Position numbers and translations under genes: made by a program. This document shows, in pieces, positions 25,668 through 35,122 of a stretch of 42,008 nucleotides of DNA. The DNA lies in NCBI GenBank assembly GCA_002344005.1, contig DDTD01000016.1:1-42008 (forward strand). The letters run 5' to 3'. The first letter of the stretch is position 1. Each line of letters starts with the position of its first letter. The DNA is from Ignavibacteria bacterium UBA2373 (GTDB taxonomy: Bacteria > Bacteroidota > Ignavibacteria > Kapaibacteriales > UBA961). Below the pieces are notes generated by a model. It was not told the origin of the DNA. It ran no database searches and saw nothing but the letters and a program-made list of their open reading frames with translations.

Positions 25668-28600
25668 ATGAGAAAATTGTATTTTTCATCAATTTTTGTT
25701 GCAACCGGAATTAGCTTATCGGTGTTTGCAAATGCACAACAAAATCCATATTATCTTAAAACTCCACCGAGTGAGAAAAACTTTTTTCAGATGGTCGAAG
25801 AGCAAGAAAAAAGTTCGAATGAAAATTCGAAAACTTTCATGAAAAGTAAAGTAAATAAACAATTTGAAAGGTGGAAGCACTTTTGGAAATCACGTGTTGA
25901 TGATGAGGGTAATTTCCCAAGGCCTGATGTGTGGCGAACAGAAAAAATATATATTGACCAATACCATCGAAATCGTAAATCAGAGTCTTTGCTTGGCTCA
26001 ACTCAAAATAATCCGGAATGGAGATTAGTGGGTCCTTTGGGGTCACCCTTAGGGAATATGTCCGGCAATGGACGTTTGAACGGAGTTACTTTATCATCAA
26101 ATAACGAGAATTTAATATGGGTTGCAGCAGCAGGCGGTGGTGCATGGAAATCAACTGATGCCGGAAAATCATGGACTACCACAACAGATAAGATTGCCGT
26201 TTTAGCAATCAATGATGTTGCTCTTGATCCTAAAAATGATAATATTGTGTATTTAGGAACGGGGGACGATTGGGGGCAAGGGGCTATCTATCGTAATGTG
26301 AATAGTGCCGGTGTTATGAAGTCAACTGATGGAGGAAATACTTGGCAAGAAACAGGATTGAAATGGAATATTGCTCAAGGAATAACTATTTCAAAAATAT
26401 TGGTTCATCCACAAAATTCTTCTATTCTTCTTGCTACTACAACTGATGGTATTTACCGTTCAACTGATGCGGCTGCCACATGGACTCGTGTACAAACGGG
26501 TTGGTTCAGAGATTTGGATTTTCATAAAGAAGACCCTGACCGTTGGTATGCATGCAGTAACACACAGTTTTTTCTTTCTACTGACGGTGGTGTAAAATGG
26601 TCATCAAAAACTGTTTCAGGAATGAGTGGCACAAGACGCTTAGCCATATCATCCTCTGAAGCTAATTCCGATTTTATTTACCTTGTTGCTGCAAATGGAG
26701 ATGGTCGTTTCGCCGGATTGTTCCATTCAACTGATGGTGGTGACACGTGGACTCGTCGTTCTACAACACCTTCCATACTCGAAGATAACATTGATGGTAC
26801 TGTCAATACGGGACGTCAAGGACAAGGATGGTACGATTTAGCAATATTAGCATCGCCAACTGATGCGAAATCTGTGTTTGTAGGTGGAATAAATATATGG
26901 CGATCTGCAACAAATGGGCAAACATGGACTATAGTAAGTGATTGGCTCGGTCGCTCAGGTAAATCGTATGTGCATGCAGATATTCATGATATTGATTATT
27001 CATCGGTGAGTGGTAAAATCTATGCAGCGACAGATGGTGGTTTGTATGTAACAACGAACAATGGAACGACATGGACAGAAATTAATGGTACTAAAGCAAT
27101 TATGCAATTTTACAAAATTTCGATTACCGAGCAGTCAAACATAATTTTAGGCGGTTCTCAAGATAATGGGACGAATCGTTTTTCATCGAATGAGTGGAGA
27201 GAAGCCAATGGTGGGGATGGTATGGACAATGGCATAGATCCTACCAACTCACAAATTATGTATTGTTCTAACCCGCAGGGGGATTTACGGAAATCATCCA
27301 ACGGAGGACAAAATTTTGGTCCAATGCTTACAGATAACACAACCGGGGAAAGTGGTCAATGGGTAACACCTTTCGTTATTGATATGGCAAAACCGGACAA
27401 TTTATATGCAGGGTATCGCAGAGTCTGGAAATCAACCGACAAAGGATCCACCTGGAGAGCCACCGGTAATTTTCCCAATAACCCCAGTGCCTTAGTTAAT
27501 TGTATAGCAGTTTCAGAATCAAACAATTCATGGATTTATGCATCCAGTGGTGCCGGATTGTTTTATACAACAGATGCCGGAGTAACGTGGGCACAAAGAA
27601 CCGGTTTACCTTTCGGAGCAGGAAATATATCGTCTATTGCAATAAGTAAACAAAACCATCAAAGAGTTTGTGTTACTTTAAGCCGATTCGGAGCTGCAAA
27701 TGTGTATGAATCACTAAATGGCGGAGAAACATGGAAAGATGTTTCTGCCGGTATGCCGAGAGTACCTGCCAATACATGTATTTATGAAAAATCCAATAAT
27801 CGAATTTTTGTAGGTACTGATATTGGTGTTTATTACAAGGATGAAGTTGCAGGTAGTTTTAATGATTATAACAATGGTTTCCCTGCTGTATTTGTTAATG
27901 ACTTAGAAATCAGTAATAGCCGCGGCAAATTAATCGTTGGAACATGGGGTAGAGGAGTATGGGAAGCAAATCTTCCAGCTTGTCAAGGTGGTGTTTTATC
28001 TATTAGTATAAAAGGTGATACTTCCTTCTGTGAAGGTAAGAGTGTTGTTCTTGAAGCTCAACCCGGTTATGCATCGTATTCTTGGTCAAATGGTGAACAA
28101 GGACAATCAATCACAATCACTAAATCCGGTAATTACAGCGTTGCGGCACTTGATGACAAAGGATGTCCATTTGGCTCAAGAAGCGTCAAAGTGTCGGTAA
28201 CAGAGGTACCTGATATGTCTGTAAGTGTAACGCCCAATTCCACGACAACAAGTCCAGTAGCAAATGTGTTCTGTGGCGTGGATAGTGTGAGAATTCGAGC
28301 TACTACCGGCTTCGATACTTGGGAATGGTCAAATGGATTAAATGAGCGCTCCGGTGTATTCAAATCAACTGCTAAATTAACTGTGAAAGGAACAACATCA
28401 GAAGGGTGCATTAAAGAATCTGATACCATTTTTGTATATGTGATTCCCGGTGATTCACTGGAATTAGCTCCCCAAGACAAAGAAGTGTTTACAACACCTC
28501 TTCAGGGAATGTACTATCAATGGTTACAAGATGGACAAGCAATGCCCGGACAAACTGCGCCGACATTTAAGGGTGGTCCACAGTATAACAAGAAAAAAAT

Positions 28601-28943
28601 TAGTGTTCGTATTACTACTTTTACCGGTTGTGTGGTGACTTCTTCAGTGCAAGAATTTACTGCTGATGGAACAGATGTTGTAGAATCGAATGATGGTACT
28701 TCCGTGACGATTATGCCGAATCCTGCAACGAATGACATTTATATTCAAAGTGAATGTGATGGTGCAAGAACATTGAATGCTACCTTGTACAACACGCTTG
28801 GAATACAAGTAAGAACTATGAGTTTTGAGCATAATGGTGATACAAAAACGACATTGAGTGTGAATGGTTTACCGGCAGGTCATTATGTTATGCATATTGA
28901 AGGTTGCGGTATGACAAAAGTATTAAAGGTAATCATACAGTAA
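25668..28943 (+). CDS. secreted BNR/VPS10-like beta-propeller protein with T9SS sorting domain (2)
   Basis: A 1091-residue paralogue of the preceding protein with the same order of parts: signal peptide ending 'SVFANAQ', linker with 'QFERWKHFWKSRVDDEGNFPRPD', about eleven Asp-box blades (KSTDAGKSW, KSTDGGNTW, HSTDGGDTW, KSTDKGSTW and so on), Ig-like modules with 'FCEGKSVVLEA', and a T9SS tail beginning IMPNPATND. Blade-by-blade correspondence shows a tandem duplication, now well diverged. Its ATG follows the previous stop after two bases with no separate strong ribosome binding site, so translation is probably coupled. The two could form a surface pair with different ligands (inference). Confidence 0.88.
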   Translation: MRKLYFSSIFVATGISLSVFANAQQNPYYLKTPPSEKNFFQMVEEQEKSSNENSKTFMKSKVNKQFERWKHFWKSRVDDEGNFPRPDVWRTEKIYIDQYHRNRKSESLLGSTQNNPEWRLVGPLGSPLGNMSGNGRLNGVTLSSNNENLIWVAAAGGGAWKSTDAGKSWTTTTDKIAVLAINDVALDPKNDNIVYLGTGDDWGQGAIYRNVNSAGVMKSTDGGNTWQETGLKWNIAQGITISKILVHPQNSSILLATTTDGIYRSTDAAATWTRVQTGWFRDLDFHKEDPDRWYACSNTQFFLSTDGGVKWSSKTVSGMSGTRRLAISSSEANSDFIYLVAANGDGRFAGLFHSTDGGDTWTRRSTTPSILEDNIDGTVNTGRQGQGWYDLAILASPTDAKSVFVGGINIWRSATNGQTWTIVSDWLGRSGKSYVHADIHDIDYSSVSGKIYAATDGGLYVTTNNGTTWTEINGTKAIMQFYKISITEQSNIILGGSQDNGTNRFSSNEWREANGGDGMDNGIDPTNSQIMYCSNPQGDLRKSSNGGQNFGPMLTDNTTGESGQWVTPFVIDMAKPDNLYAGYRRVWKSTDKGSTWRATGNFPNNPSALVNCIAVSESNNSWIYASSGAGLFYTTDAGVTWAQRTGLPFGAGNISSIAISKQNHQRVCVTLSRFGAANVYESLNGGETWKDVSAGMPRVPANTCIYEKSNNRIFVGTDIGVYYKDEVAGSFNDYNNGFPAVFVNDLEISNSRGKLIVGTWGRGVWEANLPACQGGVLSISIKGDTSFCEGKSVVLEAQPGYASYSWSNGEQGQSITITKSGNYSVAALDDKGCPFGSRSVKVSVTEVPDMSVSVTPNSTTTSPVANVFCGVDSVRIRATTGFDTWEWSNGLNERSGVFKSTAKLTVKGTTSEGCIKESDTIFVYVIPGDSLELAPQDKEVFTTPLQGMYYQWLQDGQAMPGQTAPTFKGGPQYNKKKISVRITTFTGCVVTSSVQEFTADGTDVVESNDGTSVTIMPNPATNDIYIQSECDGARTLNATLYNTLGIQVRTMSFEHNGDTKTTLSVNGLPAGHYVMHIEGCGMTKVLKVIIQ

Positions 28944-28959
28944 TCATCATAAGGATAGC

Positions 28960-30624
28960 ATGGCAAAGACGATTGGTAAGCCAATTGAAAGAACGTTAGC
29001 GTTCGAAAAAAATGTAGATGGCAATAAAGAATTGCTCCGAATAATTAATGAAAGAGCTGCCAAAACGAAACAAGGTGGCGGAACAAAAGCACAAGAAAAG
29101 CTCAAGGAAAAAAATAAAATGCCTGTACGTGAAAGAATTACTGCTCTCATTGATGAGGGCAGTAATTTCCTTGAAATAGGGTTATTTGTTGCTGATGGTA
29201 TGTATGTTCAAGAAGGCGGTGCCCCATCTGCCGGAGTTGTCACAGGAATCGGGTTAATTCATGGTCGTGAATGTCTCATCGTTGCTAATGACCCTACAGT
29301 GAAAGCAGGTGCATGGTTCCCAATGACAGCAAAGAAAAATATGCGTATCCAAGAGATTGCAATTGAGAACAAGGTACCAATAATTTATTTGGTTGATTCT
29401 GCGGGGGTATTTTTGCCAATGCAAGATGAAATTTTCCCAGATAAGGAGCATTTCGGTCGTCAATTCCGTAATAATGCTGTTCTTAGCGCAATGGGGGTTC
29501 CTCAAATTGCTGCGATTATGGGACCTTGTGTTGCAGGCGGTGCATATCTACCGATTATGTCTGATGAGGCATTAATTGTGGAAGGAAATGGTAGTCTGTT
29601 TCTTGCCGGACCGGCATTAGTAGAAGCAGCCATAGGTGAAAAAACAGATATTGATCCATTGGGTGGCGCGATGATGCACTCAACAGTAAGTGGTGTGATT
29701 GATTATAAGGTGAAGGATGACAGTGAAGCAATAAAGACAATCCGCTCCTTAGTTTCAAAGTTTTCTCCTCTGAAAGGCAAGAAAAATCTCTTCGAAAGAT
29801 CCCAATCTTACCCCCCACTTTTTGATAGCGAAGAAATTTTCGGTATTTTGCCTACTGATAGAGCAAAACCATATAGTACGTATGACTTTTTGGCTCGCAT
29901 TATTGATAACAGTGAACTTGATGAATATAAGGCAGATTATGGTAAAACTATAATATGTGGCTATGCTCGAATTGACGGTTGGGCTGTCGGAATCGTTGCA
30001 AATAATCGTGAAGTTGTGAAAAATGGTAAAGGCGAGATTCAAATTGGCGGAGTTATTTACTCTGAAAGTGCTGACAAAGCTGCGAGGTTTATCAACAACT
30101 GTAATCAAAGAGGTATTCCTTTAGTTTTTTTCCAAGATGTTACCGGATTTATGGTTGGTACAAGGGCTGAGCAAGGAGGTATTATAAAAGATGGTGCAAA
30201 AATGGTTAATGCTGTCGCAAACTCCGTAGTTCCTAAGTTTACATTTATCGTTGGTAACAGCTATGGAGCAGGAAATTATGCAATGTGTGGCAAAGCTTAC
30301 GATCCAAGACTTATTTTTGCATATCCTTCAGGTCAGATTGCAGTGATGGGTGGTGCACAAGCATCAAAGACCCTTCTCACTTTAAAGACATCCAATTTGC
30401 GTAAAGAAGGTAAGACACTTTCTGAAAACGAGGAGAAAGCAATGTTAAAAGAGATCAAAGATAAGTACGATGAAACAACAACACCGTTATATGCAGCATC
30501 ACAGTTGTGGATTGACGGTATCATTTCGCCGACAGATACTCGTTCAATAGTTTCTATTGGACTTGCATGTGCATCTCATCAAGATTCTATACCCGAATGG
30601 AAATCGGGTGTTTTACAAGTCTAA
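28960..30624 (+). CDS. acyl-CoA carboxylase carboxyltransferase (beta) subunit, MCC/PCC type
   Basis: A 554-residue crotonase-fold carboxyltransferase. Segments such as 'NDPTVKAGAWFPMTAKKNMRIQEIA', 'YLVDSAGVFLPMQDEIFPDKEHFGRQFRN', 'GPCVAGGAYLPIMSDE' and 'GAGNYAMCGKAYDPRLIFAYPSGQIAVMGG' agree most closely with 3-methylcrotonyl-CoA carboxylase beta. Propionyl- or geranyl-CoA types are possible. It transfers CO2 from biotin to an acyl-CoA. The biotin carboxylase and carrier subunit is not adjacent. AAGGA stands seven bases before the ATG, 16 bases after the BNR gene. MeaB further downstream hints at a propionate/branched-chain theme. Confidence 0.88.
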   Translation: MAKTIGKPIERTLAFEKNVDGNKELLRIINERAAKTKQGGGTKAQEKLKEKNKMPVRERITALIDEGSNFLEIGLFVADGMYVQEGGAPSAGVVTGIGLIHGRECLIVANDPTVKAGAWFPMTAKKNMRIQEIAIENKVPIIYLVDSAGVFLPMQDEIFPDKEHFGRQFRNNAVLSAMGVPQIAAIMGPCVAGGAYLPIMSDEALIVEGNGSLFLAGPALVEAAIGEKTDIDPLGGAMMHSTVSGVIDYKVKDDSEAIKTIRSLVSKFSPLKGKKNLFERSQSYPPLFDSEEIFGILPTDRAKPYSTYDFLARIIDNSELDEYKADYGKTIICGYARIDGWAVGIVANNREVVKNGKGEIQIGGVIYSESADKAARFINNCNQRGIPLVFFQDVTGFMVGTRAEQGGIIKDGAKMVNAVANSVVPKFTFIVGNSYGAGNYAMCGKAYDPRLIFAYPSGQIAVMGGAQASKTLLTLKTSNLRKEGKTLSENEEKAMLKEIKDKYDETTTPLYAASQLWIDGIISPTDTRSIVSIGLACASHQDSIPEWKSGVLQV

Positions 30625-30667
30625 TATTTTAGTATGTATAATTTATAAATTTTTTTAGGTTAAATCC

Positions 30668-32659
30668 ATGAAATTCTCAACAGGTTTTTCAACCAGTAAA
30701 ATTGTTGTTTTTCTTGCTCTCCTAGCCGGAGTTGCTTTACTGCCTGCTTGTCGTAATAAAAAAAGTGCAACAGAAAGTAAAAACTTTAATCATCCGGATT
30801 GTTTAAACACGGCTTTATGGAAAAAAGTGGAGACCCCGCCCGGAGCAGATCCATCCGTTCCTGACTCTTTAGGTGGTAATGGCTTTGAAAAACTTGCCGA
30901 GTCTATGGGCTTTTTAACTTATACACCCACCGAAGATGAGAAACAATATTTTGGTGATCCGCGTGCAACGACCGGTGGTGAGTTTAATGTGATAATGGGG
31001 CAATTCCCCGCAACACTAAGACCTGAAGGCGAAAATAGTAATAGTGTTTATAATACCATGATTAAAGGTGCAGTTTATGAAGCATTACTATCCCAACATC
31101 CGCTTGATAATAGAGATATTCCCGCATTAGCTTCCCATTGGAAAATTTCACCTGATAAAATGACCTATACGTTCAGAATAGACCCCAATGCACGTTTTTC
31201 TGATGGTAATCCAGTAACGGCTGAAGATGTTGTTGCTTCTTGGAAATTACTTATGGATGAAGGGCTTAATGAGCCATCGAATATCATAGTTTATGGTAAA
31301 TATGAACAACCGGTTGCATTGAGTAAATATTTAGTACAAGTAAAGAGTAAAGTTCTTAATTTCCGTAATTTTCTGTATATTTCTCGAGCCATGCTTATTA
31401 TGTCCGCAAAAGAGATTGGAAACTTAACGGGAAAAGAATTTCTTGACAAATATCAGTACAATATGCCTGTAGGTTCGGGTGAGTATATTGTCTTGAAAAA
31501 AGATGTAAAAGAAGGGGTTAAAATCACTTTGACACGCAGAAATGATTATTGGGCAAAAGATACGGAATTAGCCAGATATGCAGGAAACTTTGACAAATAC
31601 AGCTATCAAATTGTAGCAGATAATCCAAGCTTAGAGTATGAAAAATTCAAAAATGGCGATGCTGATATTTTCCGTTTTAATATGATGACGACGGAAAAAT
31701 GGATTAATGACACAGAATATGATGCACTCAAAAATGGCTGGATCAAACGTGCTCGCGTATTCACAGATGGTCCGATGGGAACTGCCGGATATGCATTCAA
31801 TATGAGAAAACCGCCATTTGATGATATACGTCTTCGTAAAGCGATGGCGCATTTACTGCCAAGAAAGCAAATTATTGAGAAATTACTCTATAATGAATAT
31901 GAACCGTATGATACACATTATCCGAATACTGAATGGGCAAATCCCAGTAATGCTCCAATAGAATATGATCCTGAATTAGCATCGCAATTATTGGATGAAG
32001 CGGGATGGTCAAAACGTAATGCTGAGGGCATCCGAACAAAGGGCGGAAAACCATTGTCATTTACTCTCGCTATTCAAAAATCCAGTGAGCGATTTGTAAC
32101 CCCATATCAGCAAGAATTGAAAAAAGCCGGAATTGATATGCAGTTAAAATTTGAAGATTGGGCAACTACAATTCGTAATATTGATGAACGTAATTTTAAT
32201 GTGTTTTCTTTCGGATATAGTGGACTTTCAACTCCTAATCCGGAAACATCATTGTTATCTACATTAGCAGATAAGAAAAACAATAACAATATACAAGGTG
32301 TAAAAAACCCTCGAATTGATGAATTATGTAAAATTTATGACACAACTTTCGATACACGTAATCAGATAAAAATTATCCATGAAATTGATTCTATCACTCA
32401 TTCTATGGTATTTGATATAATGCAATGGAATCCTAAGGGAATAAGAATTGTTTATTGGGATAAATTCGGAATGCCGGAATATATTTTACCGCGCACAGGT
32501 AGTTTAAGCTACATTGAGTCATATCCAATGGGATTATGGTGGTATGATGTAGAAAAAGCAAAAAAATTAGAAGAAGCACGTAAAGCGAAAAAACCAATTG
32601 AAGGTTCAACTGATATTCGTGTGGTGAGATTCTGGAAAGATATTAAAAAATCAATCTAA
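30668..32659 (+). CDS. yejA: peptide ABC importer, substrate-binding lipoprotein (YejA-like, SBP family 5)
   Basis: A 663-residue lipoprotein with signal residues 1-27 and lipobox LLPAC (Cys28). The SBP_bac_5 fold is recognisable: 'YEALLSQHPLDNRDIPALASHWKISPDKMTYTFRIDPNARFSDGNPVTAEDVVASWKLL', 'GSGEYIV', 'DYWAK...FDKYSYQIVADNPSLEYEKFKNGDADIF' and 'DDIRLRKAM'. These match YejA (microcin C/peptide importer) better than OppA. The companion permeases support that. It would capture oligopeptides in the periplasm. It is the first gene of a five-gene importer unit reading rightwards. Confidence 0.85.
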   Translation: MKFSTGFSTSKIVVFLALLAGVALLPACRNKKSATESKNFNHPDCLNTALWKKVETPPGADPSVPDSLGGNGFEKLAESMGFLTYTPTEDEKQYFGDPRATTGGEFNVIMGQFPATLRPEGENSNSVYNTMIKGAVYEALLSQHPLDNRDIPALASHWKISPDKMTYTFRIDPNARFSDGNPVTAEDVVASWKLLMDEGLNEPSNIIVYGKYEQPVALSKYLVQVKSKVLNFRNFLYISRAMLIMSAKEIGNLTGKEFLDKYQYNMPVGSGEYIVLKKDVKEGVKITLTRRNDYWAKDTELARYAGNFDKYSYQIVADNPSLEYEKFKNGDADIFRFNMMTTEKWINDTEYDALKNGWIKRARVFTDGPMGTAGYAFNMRKPPFDDIRLRKAMAHLLPRKQIIEKLLYNEYEPYDTHYPNTEWANPSNAPIEYDPELASQLLDEAGWSKRNAEGIRTKGGKPLSFTLAIQKSSERFVTPYQQELKKAGIDMQLKFEDWATTIRNIDERNFNVFSFGYSGLSTPNPETSLLSTLADKKNNNNIQGVKNPRIDELCKIYDTTFDTRNQIKIIHEIDSITHSMVFDIMQWNPKGIRIVYWDKFGMPEYILPRTGSLSYIESYPMGLWWYDVEKAKKLEEARKAKKPIEGSTDIRVVRFWKDIKKSI

Positions 32660-32689
32660 ATTCTTTTTTCCTTTGTATAAATTACTAGT

Positions 32690-33925
32690 ATGTTTCAATA
32701 TTTTTTACGCAGACTACTTTTGACAATACCGACATTTTTCGGATGTACTTTAGTTGTCTTTACGATTGTACAATTAGCCCCCGGTGGACCAATTGAGCAA
32801 AAGATGATGCAAATTCGCGCTGCCGGTCAAGAGTCAGGTGCCGGCAGTGCTACTGCAAATCAGACTATACCTCAAAGTGCTATTGATGAGCTAAAAAGGC
32901 AATATCATTTCGACCGACCATGGTATGAGCGCTATGTAATATGGCTCGGCTTATATCCCGGCGAGGTAGAATCCTTCAAGTTTAAACTAGGGGAAACTCG
33001 ACTTATCGGTGGCGGACGTTTCGTGAAGGTCGAAAAAAACGCTACCGGTTATCAAGTAGTTGATGCTTCAAATCCTTCCATCGTTTTAGATGGTTGGGAA
33101 TTTGAAGATGCTAAATCGGATGAAGGAGAACCATTAGTTCGCATTGTACGCAAGGAAGTTTCCGGTATTTTTACACTGGATTTTGGAACATCCTATAAAT
33201 TTAAAAAACCCGTGATTGAACTTGTTGCGGACAGATTACCTGTCAGTATGCAATTTGGACTTATTGGTTTTATATTAAGCTATTCCGTTTGTTTATATCT
33301 CGGTATTTTAAAAGCAATAAATCATAACAGCACATTTGATTTTGTAAGTTCAACCCTCATTTTTGTTGCTTATTCCGTTCCCGGATGGGCATTCGGTGCT
33401 GTTCTTTTGGTGTTTTTCGCTTCCGATAGTGGCTTGCCTGTATTTCCGTTAGGTAGTTTCCAATCTGATGATTACTATGATTTGACTTTGTGGGAGCAAA
33501 TTGGCGATAGGGCATGGCATTTTGTATTGCCTACAATTGCTTATACGATGGCTGGCTTTGCTTCCTTGACTATGTTAATGAAAAACTCATTACTTGATAC
33601 ACTCGGGCAGGATTATATACGCACTGCTTTTGCAAAAGGTATTCGAGAAACTCGTGTAATTTGGTTGCATGCAATGAGAAATTCGATTATTCCAATTGCA
33701 GCTCACATTGGGGGAATTATCGGTATATTTCTCGGCGGCAGCTATCTTATTGAATTAGCATTCAATATTGAAGGGATTGGTAAGTTATCATTTGAAGCCA
33801 TCCTTTCAAGAGATTATCCCATTTTGTTTTCTTTTACGGTAATAAATGTGGTTATTCTTCTTATAGCATCAATAATTTCCGACTTAGCGATTGCATTGGT
33901 TGATCCTCGCATAAGATTTAAGTAA
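32690..33925 (+). CDS. yejB: peptide ABC importer permease, YejB-like
   Basis: A 411-residue inner membrane permease. It has the OppB/DppB-type N-terminus (MFQYFLRRLLLTIPTFFG), the YejB marks 'IVQLAPGGPIEQ' and 'LDFGTSY', and about six helices. The EAA loop is 'YIRTAFAKGIRETRVIWLHAMRNSIIPI', and the end is 'ALVDPRIRFK', as in YejB. E. coli YejB has 364 residues; here an extra beta-rich periplasmic stretch (about residues 90-160) accounts for the excess. It is 30 bases after yejA and 20 before yejE. Confidence 0.9.
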   Translation: MFQYFLRRLLLTIPTFFGCTLVVFTIVQLAPGGPIEQKMMQIRAAGQESGAGSATANQTIPQSAIDELKRQYHFDRPWYERYVIWLGLYPGEVESFKFKLGETRLIGGGRFVKVEKNATGYQVVDASNPSIVLDGWEFEDAKSDEGEPLVRIVRKEVSGIFTLDFGTSYKFKKPVIELVADRLPVSMQFGLIGFILSYSVCLYLGILKAINHNSTFDFVSSTLIFVAYSVPGWAFGAVLLVFFASDSGLPVFPLGSFQSDDYYDLTLWEQIGDRAWHFVLPTIAYTMAGFASLTMLMKNSLLDTLGQDYIRTAFAKGIRETRVIWLHAMRNSIIPIAAHIGGIIGIFLGGSYLIELAFNIEGIGKLSFEAILSRDYPILFSFTVINVVILLIASIISDLAIALVDPRIRFK

Positions 33926-33945
33926 TTTTATAATTTCAACAAAGT

Positions 33946-35094
33946 ATGAAAAATAAAAATCAGCAATCATCTCAAAAACCATTGACCGTAAATCAACGAC
34001 GATGGCGGAAATTCAAAACATTACGTCGTGGTTATTATTCTCTTGTCATTCTTTCTATTTGCTATATAATTTCGTTTTTTCTACCTTTGATTATTAATAA
34101 TCGTGCATTGATAGTCCATTATAAAGGGGAGACTTATTTTCCGGCTTTTCGTGATTTAATGGATGTACCCGGTTTGAAATTATTAACCAGTCCTCCATTT
34201 ATTTCCGGTGTAAGTTTGGGCCAAATCGGTAATGAAGGCGAATGTAATTATAGGCAATTACAAGAACAATACGAGCAAGATGCCGGCTCTGAGAACTATG
34301 TAATTATGCCTATGTATCCCTATGGTCCATTGGAAGATATTACTGCAGGTAATCCAGCATTCGCTGCTCCACTGGAAGATAAAGATGGCGCAAGTGGTAG
34401 GATATTTGGAACAGATGATCGAGGGCGAGATGTTTTTGCAAGAATGCTCTATGGTTTTCAAGTTTCTATAACATTTGCTTTAATACTTACGATTATTGAA
34501 TTTCTGATTGGTATTCCTATTGGGGCAGCAATGGGGTATTGGGGAGGAAAATTTGATATCCTTATGCAAAGATTTATGGAAATTTGGGGAACCTTACCCG
34601 GTCTTTTTTTGATAATTATTTTAGTTGCATTGTTAAATCCGACAAGTACAATATTTCAGTTTACATTGTTATTGGTGTTAAGTGCTATATTCGCTTGGTT
34701 AGGTCCGGCAAGTCAGATGCGTGCGCAATTTTATCGTGAACGTTCAAGAGATTATGTCGCGGCAGCTATTTCTATTGGAGTACCAACCCACAAAATATTA
34801 TTTAAGCATATTCTGCCAAATTCTTTAGTTCCCATTGTTACATCATTGCCTTTTGCCGTTGTCAGTGGGATTACATCACTCCTAAGTTTGGATTTTTTGG
34901 GTTTTGGTCTGATGCCTCCCACACCAAGCTGGGGGCAAATGGTGAGTGTTGGATTGGCAAATTTAACGAATGGTTATTGGTGGCTAATTCTTGTTCCTTT
35001 AAGCGCTATGTTCTTAACTCTTATTGCAGTGGTGTTTATCGGAGAAGCAATCCGAGAGGCATTTGATCCGAAAGTATTTTCTCGTCTTCGTTAA
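33946..35094 (+). CDS. yejE: peptide ABC importer permease, YejE-like
   Basis: A 382-residue permease pairing with YejB. It opens 'LTVNQRRWRKFKTLRRGYYSL', then has a first helix and 'RALIVHYKGETYFP', a wording specific to YejE. 'GTDDRGRDVFARMLYG' precedes the transmembrane core, with the EAA loop 'DYVAAAISIGVPTHKILFKHILPNSLVPI' and 'LDFLGFG' near the end. The periplasmic segment after the first helix is longer than in E. coli YejE (341 residues). Confidence 0.9.
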   Translation: MKNKNQQSSQKPLTVNQRRWRKFKTLRRGYYSLVILSICYIISFFLPLIINNRALIVHYKGETYFPAFRDLMDVPGLKLLTSPPFISGVSLGQIGNEGECNYRQLQEQYEQDAGSENYVIMPMYPYGPLEDITAGNPAFAAPLEDKDGASGRIFGTDDRGRDVFARMLYGFQVSITFALILTIIEFLIGIPIGAAMGYWGGKFDILMQRFMEIWGTLPGLFLIIILVALLNPTSTIFQFTLLLVLSAIFAWLGPASQMRAQFYRERSRDYVAAAISIGVPTHKILFKHILPNSLVPIVTSLPFAVVSGITSLLSLDFLGFGLMPPTPSWGQMVSVGLANLTNGYWWLILVPLSAMFLTLIAVVFIGEAIREAFDPKVFSRLR

Positions 35095-35122
35095 TTCTAT
35101 CATTAAAGAGTTGTAAATTATC

